Assembly (NCBI RefSeq): GCF_025311495.1
Contig: NZ_CP104398.1
Location: 1,612,001 to 1,676,000 of the forward strand
Direction: 5' to 3'
DNA from: Limosilactobacillus oris
GTDB taxonomy: Bacteria > Bacillota > Bacilli > Lactobacillales > Lactobacillaceae
Length of the DNA: 64,000 nucleotides
The notes under the pieces are model-generated. The model ran no database searches, was not told the origin of the DNA, and saw only the letters and a program-made list of their open reading frames with translations. This document shows positions 8,079-15,168 of the stretch, piece by piece; within the stretch, counting starts at the first letter, position 1, and each line of letters opens with the position of its first letter. A program made the position numbers and the translations under genes.

Positions 8079-8783
8079 TTAGTAGGTTGGTTCAATCTTG
8101 AATTCACGTTGGGGTGTCAGGTCGGCATCCGGGTACTTGTTGACCAGGGCGGTGATCAGCATCCGCTTTGCCAGGTCGCCATTACGGTCAAGCACCGTGT
8201 GCATATTGGTACAAAAGACATTTTTGTAAATCGCACCCTCGGTATCGTCATCCTGGTTATTCCCGACGCCCTCGATGACCTTGCCCAGAGGCTGTTCGTC
8301 CTTTCCCAAGTAGGTGACCAGGTCGTGGTTTTCGTGACCGTGGTAGTTGAGCCCCCACTTGGTCTTGACTACCAGGTCGTCTTGGATTGGCTCCTGGTCA
8401 GCCGGTAGTTCGCTACGGTGGGAAAGCAGGCCAGCACCAGCTACCTTGTTGCCGTGCTGGTCAATATAGGATTGGCCGAGCAGCTGGTAGCCTTCACCGA
8501 CCGCCAGCAGCGGCTGGTTATTTTCGATGTACTTTGCCAGTTCATCGTGCTTGCTTGGAATGTCTTCCAGCGCGATTGACTGCTCAAACTTCTGTCCGGC
8601 GCCAATCACCATCAGGTCGTAATCAGCGGCCTTAAAATCGTCTTCCACACTGACAACACGGCTGGCGACGTCGATGTCGAGGAGACTACCGTAATACTTG
8701 AGTGCCATGATGTTGCCGAGGTCGCCATAGGTGTTCAGTAGGTTGCCGTAGAGGTGGGCAAGTTGCAGTTGGTATGTCGCCAT
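8079..8783 (-). CDS. gatD: GatD-like glutamine amidotransferase subunit, catalytic Cys replaced
   Basis: A 234-residue class I glutamine amidotransferase-like protein, encoded directly after murT with a one-base overlap (TAATG). In the known complex GatD releases ammonia from glutamine and MurT uses it to amidate the D-Glu of lipid II. The family scaffold is clear (NTYGDLGNIMALKYY; GNNQDDDTEGAIYKNVF; catalytic-type His in TNMHTVL). However, the nucleophile motif, normally CGGYQ, reads AVGEGYQLLG: Gly stands at residue 96 where Cys should be. The usual GGGSDREQ and ENHGGRT blocks are also altered (GAGQKFEQ; ENHDLVT). The reading frame is intact. The protein may use free ammonia or be a structural subunit. 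Confidence 0.88.
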   Translation of the reverse strand: MATYQLQLAHLYGNLLNTYGDLGNIMALKYYGSLLDIDVASRVVSVEDDFKAADYDLMVIGAGQKFEQSIALEDIPSKHDELAKYIENNQPLLAVGEGYQLLGQSYIDQHGNKVAGAGLLSHRSELPADQEPIQDDLVVKTKWGLNYHGHENHDLVTYLGKDEQPLGKVIEGVGNNQDDDTEGAIYKNVFCTNMHTVLDRNGDLAKRMLITALVNKYPDADLTPQREFKIEPTY

Positions 8784-10120
8784 TATTCCATCCCCCCATC
8801 GATTAATTTTTGTTCGGCCAGGGCTTTCCGCAATTGACGCATCGCGGTGTAACAGGTGACCACGTAGAGACGCTTCGTTGGCATCTCTTTAATGCGGTCG
8901 ATCAGCTTGGCCGGATCGGGTTCCACGTTAACGTCGGTAAAGCCGCCAAACTTGAACCGGGTAGCGGCGTCCTTGTAATTCGACGCGCCGACCAGGTAGT
9001 AAGGAATATCGTGTTCTTTTAACGTTTCGAAGTTACAGTCCCAAATCCAGGAGGTATCTTCGCCATCGGCAGGCAAAGCCGTCAGCATAAAGGCAAAGGA
9101 GAAGGGATCCTTGTCGGTCTTAATCATATCCAGGACGGTGTCGACCCCGATCTGGTTCTTGACCATGATAATGACCATTTCCTTGTCGCCAATTTGGACC
9201 CGTTCCTGCCGACCGAAAATTTCGGGGCTCTTTTCAAAGGCCGTCTTGATTGCTTCCTGGTCAACCCCCATGAAGCGGGACAGGGAGTAAGCGGCGAGGG
9301 CATTGTAAATGTTATAGGAGCCCCCTACCGGAATCTTGAATTCGTAATCATCAAACTTGACGGTGGAGTCCGCTGAGGTCATTTCGTCAACGGCCGTAAC
9401 CCGGTAGTCCAGTGCTGGCCGCTTGTGACCACAATTAGGACAGAAGTAGGCGCCGAGCCCGCCGTAGGTGATGAAGCCGTAGTGGATGATGTGGTGGCAC
9501 TTCGGACAAACGACCCCGTCAGTATTAGATGGGGCTTCCAAATCACCCATTGGCTGGTCGTCAAAACCGTACCACACGCGGGGGTTTGGCAGGTCGACGG
9601 AGTTAAAGATCGGGTCGTCGGCGTTGGCAATAATCGTTGCGTTCGGCGCCATCCGGACACCTTCCAGCATCCGGTCCCAGGTGGCGTACAGTTCGCTGTA
9701 CCGGTCGAGCTGATCCCGGAAAAGGTTGGTAAAGACGAAGGCTTTCGGCTTAAAGTATTTAACGATCCGGACGATGTTGGCTTCGTCGACTTCCAGGACG
9801 GCCAGGCCCTTCTTCTTCGGCTTAGGAGCGGACACGAAGATCGTGGCGATTCCCCGCTTCATGTTTGAACCGGTCGGGTTGTAGAGGACGTCCGAGTACT
9901 TTTGCTTGAGGGCCTGGACGGCGAGGGCGGTGGCGGTCGTTTTACCGTTCGTTCCACCAACGATTACAAAGTCGTAACGGTCCTTGTAGTGGTATAAAAT
10001 ATCCGGATCGATTTTCAGAGCGATGAGGCCGGGGAGGGAGCTCCCACGGTTAAAAACGTCGTGGAGGACAGAGTAGGAGAGGTGTCCAACTCCTGCCGCG
10101 ACAGAGCTTTTGAAAGACAT
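8783..10120 (-). CDS. murT: Mur-ligase-family lipid II isoglutaminyl synthase subunit MurT
   Basis: A 445-residue Mur ligase homologue. The ATP-binding loop GGTNGKTTATAL is near residue 55. A four-Cys zinc ribbon (CPKCHH and FCPNCGHK, about residues 205-235) is characteristic of MurT, and a DUF1727 C-terminal region carries DTSWIWDCNFE, which includes the Asp implicated in MurT catalysis. The partner GatD follows immediately. The block KNPAG usual in MurT reads KNQIG here. The function is ATP-dependent amidation of the peptidoglycan stem-peptide D-Glu at the inner face of the membrane. Start ATG 10120 follows AGAAAGGAAACATCC. Confidence 0.93.
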   Translation of the reverse strand: MSFKSSVAAGVGHLSYSVLHDVFNRGSSLPGLIALKIDPDILYHYKDRYDFVIVGGTNGKTTATALAVQALKQKYSDVLYNPTGSNMKRGIATIFVSAPKPKKKGLAVLEVDEANIVRIVKYFKPKAFVFTNLFRDQLDRYSELYATWDRMLEGVRMAPNATIIANADDPIFNSVDLPNPRVWYGFDDQPMGDLEAPSNTDGVVCPKCHHIIHYGFITYGGLGAYFCPNCGHKRPALDYRVTAVDEMTSADSTVKFDDYEFKIPVGGSYNIYNALAAYSLSRFMGVDQEAIKTAFEKSPEIFGRQERVQIGDKEMVIIMVKNQIGVDTVLDMIKTDKDPFSFAFMLTALPADGEDTSWIWDCNFETLKEHDIPYYLVGASNYKDAATRFKFGGFTDVNVEPDPAKLIDRIKEMPTKRLYVVTCYTAMRQLRKALAEQKLIDGGME

Positions 10121-10180
10121 ATGGATGTTTCCTTTCTGGTCTAAAATTGCTTCTGAGCTAAGTCAGAAATTCTCTTGAAT

Positions 10181-10209
10181 ATTATATGAAGATTTTGTGA
10201 ATTTGAAAA
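10181..10209 (-). promoter_or_regulatory. Promoter of murT-gatD
   Basis: Minus-strand TTTTCA (10204-10209), 17-base spacer and TATAAT (10181-10186), about 60 bases before murT. Confidence 0.55.
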
Positions 10210-10378
10210 GGATTAATTTCCCGGAGGTATGGGCAGCTACCTGGGTGGCCGAATGGGGCGGTATGTATTTCTAATCCCACTGATTTCAGTTTGAAATGGG
10301 TGGCTTTAGGGCGAAACCGTCAACGGGATTTCCTAAGATTAGCTTTGTGACAAAAAAGTGGTTGGGAGAGTGAAAAAA
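10210..10378. other. Intergenic stretch with no supported gene
   Basis: Between the murT promoter and the hairpin at 10379 I see no convincing gene. One 21-codon frame (10229-10294) has GGAGG too close to its ATG to be a good ribosome site. Confidence 0.4.
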
Positions 10379-10490
10379 ACACCGAAAATCGGCTGGCAAG
10401 CTGATTTCGGTGTCTGTCTTTCAGTGCGCGACAAGGCTCTTTTGGATGGTCAAACGCTGGCTTATCAGTGTTTGAACCTATTGCGCTGCT
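10379..10490. repeat. Intergenic hairpin plus dispersed repeat, copy 1
   Basis: A hairpin with ACACCGAAAATCGGCT / AGCTGATTTCGGTGT arms (10379-10413) is followed by a segment containing CAAACGCTGGCTTATCAGTG and TTGCGCTGC. The same order of elements recurs at 14156-14330, and the second part again at 22385-22462. The hairpin can serve as the terminator of the kdgT remnant on the minus strand. The repeat overlaps the last codons of kdgT. Confidence 0.6.
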
Positions 10491-11383
10491 TTTTGCTTGT
10501 TATGGCGGTAACAACAACAGCGGCAGTAATTTGCGCGGTTGCGGTCCCGACTACTGATTTATAACTAGCATCAACTGCCGCTAACGCAGCCGGGGTCGCC
10601 ATATTTGCACCGGCACAGCTAGAAATTGCGGCACCAGCGACCCCAGAACCACCGGTTAATTTGTCGGCAAGAATCGCGCAGATACCACCGACAAAGGTAA
10701 CGACAAAGCCTAGGAGGATGCCGGATAAACCACCAGTGAATATTTGCTGGAAGTTCATCGTACACCCTAACGCAGAGCCAACGACAACGATTGAGGCATT
10801 CATGCCATCATTCAGGATTTTCTTAATCGCCGGGAAGAGGTTAGCCAGCACCATCCCCACTAGCAGGGGGAGGATGGTGGCGACCAGTGTAATAAGTGAG
10901 AACGAAGCCAAGCCCGAGGAGGCTAAAGCAATCATTGTAATATACAGGCCAACGGCTAGAATGGTAATTCCAACGGCAGCCTCATCGATATTATCGCCAA
11001 AGTCGTGGACGATTCCGGCATACATGGCGTTATTAGCACAAGACATTGTGCCAATAATTGCTAATGCACTCAGGCCAAGAAAATTATTATTAAGAACTTT
11101 GCCGACGAATAAGCCGAGGGCGACCGCAACAATCACCTTGGTTAAAATAATCGTTCCACCGCGTTTGATTGCAGCACCGGTAGACCGGAACGAGATGGAA
11201 CCACCAATAACGAAAAGGAATGCCCCGACAAGCGCGCCAGACCCTTGCGCTAACGGGGTGGTAAAACCACCTATTTTCAGCCATGAAGGGAAGAGGGAGT
11301 TAATACACGCTCCGATAAACATGGGAATAATAATGTTCCCACCGGGGATAGAAAATTTTTTCTTTGCTTTTTAGTAGAACTCA
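10465..11383 (-). pseudogene. kdgT: 2-keto-3-deoxygluconate permease (KdgT family), frameshifted
   Basis: The open frame from 11322 to 10465 encodes about 285 residues of a KdgT-type KDG:H+ symporter (FIGACINSLFPSWLKIGG at the start, then about ten membrane segments and the GLSALAIIGTMSCANNAMY block). The family N-terminus, an F-S-I-P-G-G-N-I-I-I-P stretch, is encoded in this frame further upstream but has no start codon there. A good ATG with GAAGGGACAGGTTTTC sits at 11383 in the other frame. Adding one A to the A6 tract near 11353 would join the two and restore a protein of about 306 residues. The gene is therefore either inactivated, phase-variable, or affected by a sequencing error in the homopolymer. 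It lies just downstream of a broken SDR gene. Confidence 0.75.
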
Positions 11384-11401
11384 TGAAAACCTGTCCCTTC
11401 T

Positions 11402-12157
11402 TTAACCATCCATCACGATGCCCGCCATCGCAGTCACCAATTTCTCCAGTGATAAAGCTGGCCGCGTCACAACCAAAGAAGAGAATCATTTGTGCGATTT
11501 CTACTGGCTCCGCTGCACGACCGAGCGGGATCATGCCAATGACTTTAGCATTCTTATCCGGGTCTTCTACTAGTGAGGTCGTCATTGAGGTGTGAGTGAA
11601 TGAAGGGGCAACTGCGTTTGCAGCAATACCGTCCTTCCCGCCTTCCTTAGCAATAACTTTGGTAAAGCCGTTTAAGCCGGCCTTAGAGGAAGCGTAGGCG
11701 ACAGTGCCCAACAGGCCGCCACCAATCTTGCCGGCAACAGAGGAGACATTGACGATTCGGCCCCCGCCATTGGCTTTAAAATGCTGCCAGATTGCGTGAA
11801 CGGTGTTATATGGACCGGTTAAGTTAATTTTGATTGTTCGACCCATTCTTCTGGTGGAAGGCTGTCAAAGGACTTGGCGCTGATGACCCCGGCAACGTTG
11901 ATCAAGACGTCTATCTTGCCAAAATCATCAATAATTGTGCTGAATTGCTCGTTAACTTCGTGCCGGTTTCCCTGGTCGACATGGTAAGTTTTAACTTTAC
12001 CGGCAAACTTTGCTGCCACTGCTTGAGCGGCTGCATCATCAATGTCTAATAGGGCAACTTTCCCGCCACCGTTAATAATTCCTTGAACGACTTCTTTCCC
12101 AATCCCTTTAGCGCCACCAGTTACGATTGCGGTCTTACCTTGGTAGTCATAAATCAT
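11402..12157 (-). pseudogene. SDR-family dehydrogenase (gluconate 5-dehydrogenase-like), broken
   Basis: The N-terminal half (KTAIVTGGAKGIGKEV nucleotide-binding motif; LINVAGV) and the C-terminal half (IVNVSSVAGK; AYASSKAGLNGF, the YxxxK active site; FITGEIGDCDGG) are in different frames. The break lies near 11845, where E-E-W should continue into R-T-I-K-I-N-L; one missing base explains it. At the 3' end the frame also misses a TAA at 11402-11404 and runs on into kdgT; a tandem GATG/GATGG repeat there could be a 4-bp duplication. ATG 12157 follows AGAGGTG. The SDR and KdgT together suggest a former 2-keto-3-deoxy-sugar or hexuronate utilisation operon, controlled by a cre site upstream. Confidence 0.8.
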
Positions 12158-12198
12158 CATAATCACCTCTAATTGAAAATGGTATTGTTTGTTGATTA

Positions 12199-12212
12199 CG
12201 TAAGCGCTTACT
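12199..12212 (-). promoter_or_regulatory. cre-like CcpA operator
   Basis: CGTAAGCGCTTACT matches the catabolite-responsive element consensus TGWAANCGNTNWCA at 12 of 14 positions and contains a perfect 12-bp palindrome. It lies about 40 bp before the SDR start, as expected for catabolite repression of a sugar-acid operon. Confidence 0.6.
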
Positions 12213-12533
12213 GAAAAATGATTGTATCGTATATAATATTGACAATCTATTCAATTTTGCAGCAATGTGTTTTAAAAGGTGACTTTTCAGGCCTAAACAG
12301 CTACCATTGTATTTTTGCGATGGAAAAACAATCAAATCGCTTCTGGAAGCTAAGATTATTATTTGCTCTGTTTTTTTATTAATCTCATATAAATCTCATA
12401 TAAAATCTACTTCATTAAAAATTTTGCAAAGTATGAATTAAAAGTTCGGCTATACCGGCTTGCAAGTTAAGAACGACTTATTTTAGTGCAGAAAATCATC
12501 ACTTCCCGTATTTATTAACTAGGGATACCAAGG
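12213..12533. other. AT-rich intergenic region
   Basis: This stretch is clearly AT-richer than its surroundings and probably holds the promoter of the SDR-kdgT operon on the minus strand (ATATAAT-like text near 12230) and a degraded 5' end of the Rpn remnant. I see no intact gene. Confidence 0.4.
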
Positions 12534-12998
12534 ATGGATGATATGCAAGTAACTGATTGGCGCCACCGGCTCGGCGATGGTGAAGTGAGTTTATGCTTTG
12601 ACGTAACCAGCCTATCGCACACCGTTAGTCAGCCACTGCAAAATTTTCTGGACTTGCTAGCCGGCCGTAATGTTGATGAGAGTGATGATTTCATCGTACA
12701 ATTAAGAAAACGAGTTGCCTTTGTTAAGCAGAACCGGAAATGGAGGAGAGAATATATGTTACGAACGGTTTACGAGATGGAGATTGAGCATGATCGCCGT
12801 CAGGCTGTTAAAAAGGGTCATGAACAGGGTGCCAACGATGAACGCCTCAACCTTGTTTGTGACCTTATCAGAAGTGGTCAGTCTGCGGATGAAGTAATTA
12901 AGTTCTTGACCACTATTCGCCGGATGCCGACTGCTGAGGCGGAAAAGTATTACCAGCAAGCAGTAGAAAGGCTTAAAAAGCACGGGGAGGGTAAATGA
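12534..12998 (+). pseudogene. Rpn-type PD-(D/E)XK nuclease/putative transposase, C-terminal remnant
   Basis: The 154 residues match the C-terminal part of the Rpn/PD-(D/E)XK 'putative transposase' family: a helical tail with REYMLRTVYEMEIEHDRRQAVKKG-type sequence (seen around residues 79-103) and a charged C-terminus. The normal protein is about twice as long, with the nuclease domain in the first half. That half is missing, and an in-frame TAA at 12516 blocks any extension. Its TGA overlaps the ATG of the following gene (ATGA), so translation of the remnant could still drive expression of that gene. DNA cleavage activity is not expected. Confidence 0.7.
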
Positions 12999-14131
12999 CT
13001 AAATTCAAGCGAGTCATTTTAGTAGTTGTGGAGGGCCTGGGGTTGGGCGCGGCTCCCGACGCCGCCGCTTTCTCGGACAGCGGTGCGGATACCCTTGGTC
13101 ACTTAGCGGGACATTTCCGTGCCCGTCTCCAGTTGCCAGTTTTACAGAGCCTGGGCTTGATGGCTCTCCACCCAGGGGCTTTCACTCAGCCGGCCGTTCA
13201 GGGTCACAGCTATTACGGCCGGTTAAGGCAGATGGCTTCTGGGAAATCAGCGCTTGAGGACTACTGGGAATTGCTGGGGGCTGTTAGCACGCAGGAACCC
13301 ACCGCCTATCCCAGCGGTTTTTCAGCCACCTTCGTTCACCAGCTGGAACGGCAATTTCACCGGCCGGTATTAGTCAATGCTCCTTACCAGCTTCAGCACC
13401 TGCTCGAAGACTATGGTGACATCCAAGTAGCCACTGACGGCCTGCTGGTCAGCACTAGCGGAGGTTCAGACATGGTAGTCAGCGCGCACGCGGCCACGAT
13501 TACGGGCGATGAGTTTGCCCGGCTTGGCCGGTTCATTCGTCACTGGTTCGATGAAGAGAGCAGTGGCCTCCTCCAGCAGGTAACCATGCTCCCCTTTGCT
13601 GGGGGACCGGGTCGGTATTACTACCGCCCAACAGAGCAACAGATTTTTTATATGCGGCCGCCCCAACCGACAGTGGTTGAACGGATCTGGGCTGCCCACC
13701 AGCCAGTAAAAGTTATTGCTGGTATGACGGCGTTTTCTGATTTGCAAACGTCATTGCGGGAAGAGACAGCCACCGGCTTGTACATGGTCCCCGTTCATGA
13801 AATTGACCGGGCTGGCTACCAGCGGGATCCGGAGAAAAGTGGTCAGCGTTTGATGGAAGTCGACCGCCACTTGGCAGAAGTACTACCGTTGGTCCGCACT
13901 GACGACTTATTATTAATCACGGCTAACCACGGTAATGATCCGGCCTTTGCTGGTGAGGGGAGTACTCGGGAATGGCTGCCATTGCTGGCATACTCGCCAT
14001 CCCTGCGGGGCGGGCGCTTGGCGGACAGGTCAACGCTGGCCGACATCGCAGCAACGATTCAGGACGTTCTTGGCTTAGCTGACGACCAAGCGCGCGGTTA
14101 CGGTCACAGCTTCCGCTCCTTGCTGCTTTAG
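12995..14131 (+). CDS. DeoB-like phosphopentomutase homologue lacking catalytic motifs
   Basis: A 378-residue protein aligned end to end by eye with phosphopentomutase (usual length about 390). It has GLGLGAAPDAAAFSDSGADTLGHLA-type sequence at residues 14-38, TANHGNDP near 310 and REWLPLLAYSP after it. The catalytic positions are not conserved. The phosphoacceptor motif GKDTxTGHWE reads GKSALEDYWE (residues 83-92), with both Thr replaced. The first metal ligand Asp in VLDSVG is Glu (VVEGLG). The motif DMxxGHRRD reads EIDRAGYQRD, and TADHG reads TANHG. The frame is open and GC-rich like its neighbours. It may be a non-catalytic paralogue or have changed substrate. It is coupled to the Rpn remnant by ATGA. 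Confidence 0.8.
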   Translation: MTKFKRVILVVVEGLGLGAAPDAAAFSDSGADTLGHLAGHFRARLQLPVLQSLGLMALHPGAFTQPAVQGHSYYGRLRQMASGKSALEDYWELLGAVSTQEPTAYPSGFSATFVHQLERQFHRPVLVNAPYQLQHLLEDYGDIQVATDGLLVSTSGGSDMVVSAHAATITGDEFARLGRFIRHWFDEESSGLLQQVTMLPFAGGPGRYYYRPTEQQIFYMRPPQPTVVERIWAAHQPVKVIAGMTAFSDLQTSLREETATGLYMVPVHEIDRAGYQRDPEKSGQRLMEVDRHLAEVLPLVRTDDLLLITANHGNDPAFAGEGSTREWLPLLAYSPSLRGGRLADRSTLADIAATIQDVLGLADDQARGYGHSFRSLLL

Positions 14132-14155
14132 AAAATACAATGGAGAGTGAGAAAG

Positions 14156-14193
14156 AACGCCCCAAATCGGCTAGCGAGCTGATTTGGGGCGTT
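14156..14193 (+). terminator. Terminator after the DeoB-like gene
   Basis: Perfect arms AACGCCCCAAATC and GATTTGGGGCGTT are followed by TTGTCTTT. The hairpin is related in sequence to the one at 10379-10413. Confidence 0.75.
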
Positions 14194-14204
14194 TGTCTTT
14201 CGAC

Positions 14205-14330
14205 GCGCAGCTAGCCTCTTCGAACCTCCGCAAGGATGGCTACGACGCGCAGCAAGCCTATTTGGGGTTGGTCAAACGCTGATTTATCAGCGCTTGAACT
14301 GCCAGCCAGCTACTGCGCTGAGGCATTATT
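14205..14330. repeat. Dispersed intergenic repeat, copy 2, with attached hairpin
   Basis: Contains GCGCAGCAAGCCTATTTGGG, the internal palindrome CAAACGCTGATTTATCAGCG and CTGCGCTG. These are shared with 10413-10490 and 22385-22462. A GAGGTTGAG...CCCAGCCTC hairpin follows at 14350-14374. No gene is present in the repeat. Confidence 0.65.
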
Positions 14331-14394
14331 AATCTATAAAATATTTAAGAGGTTGAGTTAATTCCCAGCCTCATTTAGCTTATGGGACAGCTCT

Positions 14395-14526
14395 TTAGCG
14401 ACGGGAATTAAAGTAAAAGGCCAGGGCGATGATTAGGATTAAGACGAGAATCGCTACCCGCGGATCCGTTTTAAACAACTCGTTCATCGCGTGGACCTGA
14501 CCGATTCCAGCTGGTAATTCAAACAT
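14395..14526 (-). CDS. Small single-span membrane protein, 43 residues
   Basis: An ORF of 43 codons with a strong ribosome site (AAGGAGGAGCTA just before ATG 14526). The protein has a short polar N-terminus (MFELPAGIGQVHAMNELFKT), one hydrophobic span (VAILVLILIIALAFYF, residues 24-39) and a basic end (NSRR). This is the pattern of a real small membrane protein with its C-terminus inside. No family is recognised and its neighbours (DeoB-like gene, msrB) give no clue to its role. Confidence 0.6.
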   Translation of the reverse strand: MFELPAGIGQVHAMNELFKTDPRVAILVLILIIALAFYFNSRR

Positions 14527-14652
14527 TAGCTCCTCCTTAACGCTTTCCTTCTATTATCCTTGAACGGGTCGCTTTGACAACTAATTTGCACTGAGCAGGA
14601 TAGTGGGGTAGGGGATGGATTTATGGTAAGCTAGGCAGAAGGAGGGATTGCG

Positions 14653-15084
14653 ATGGAGAAAAAGAACCTGCGTGAAAAGTTAACCCCCATCCAGTATGCC
14701 GTTACCCAGGAAGCCGCTACGGAACGGCCCTTTACTGGCAAGTACGACCAGTTTGACCAGCCGGGGATCTACGTCGACGTGGTGAGCGGTGAGCCGCTGT
14801 TTTCGTCACTGGACAAGTATGATTCTGGCTGCGGTTGGCCGGCCTTTACGAAGCCGCTGGCCCGGCGTGCCGTTAAGGAAAAACGCGACCAGTCGTTTGG
14901 GATGGAACGAACGGAGGTGCGCAGTCGGGAGGCGGATTCGCACCTCGGCCATGTCTTTACCGATGGGCCCCAGGAACGTGGGGGCCTGCGTTACTGCATC
15001 AATTCCGCGGCACTGCGCTTTATTCCAGCTGACCAGCTCGAAGCTGCCGGTTATGGTGAGTACGTGCGTTTATTTAAACAATGA
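14653..15084 (+). CDS. msrB: Peptide methionine-R-sulfoxide reductase
   Basis: A 143-residue MsrB, which reduces methionine-R-sulfoxide in proteins using a thioredoxin-type reductant in the cytosol. Signature blocks are DSGCGWPAF (about 57), [15 protein letters not shown] (about 92-106) and the catalytic Cys in [15 protein letters not shown] (about 120). The two zinc CxxC pairs present in some members are absent, as in the zinc-free class. Start ATG 14653 follows AGAAGGAGGGATTGCG. The gene is a single transcription unit with a terminator on each side; msrA is not adjacent. Confidence 0.95.
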   Translation: MEKKNLREKLTPIQYAVTQEAATERPFTGKYDQFDQPGIYVDVVSGEPLFSSLDKYDSGCGWPAFTKPLARRAVKEKRDQSFGMERTEVRSREADSHLGHVFTDGPQERGGLRYCINSAALRFIPADQLEAAGYGEYVRLFKQ

Positions 15085-15091
15085 TTTATAA

Positions 15092-15136
15092 AATGGTCTC
15101 CAGAAGTGTGGACATTACCAACTTCTGGAGACCATT
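15092..15136. terminator. Bidirectional terminator between msrB and gatC
   Basis: Arms AATGGTCTCCAGAAGT and ACTTCTGGAGACCATT are perfectly complementary and separate two converging genes. Confidence 0.75.
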
Positions 15137-15168
15137 CTGGTTTAAAAGGTGTCCAGCCCGGTCAGGGG

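Noticed and set aside
10229-10294. A 21-codon frame with hydrophobic end and GGAGG in front
   Set aside because: The GGAGG lies only one base before the ATG, there is no promoter or terminator, and nothing else supports translation.
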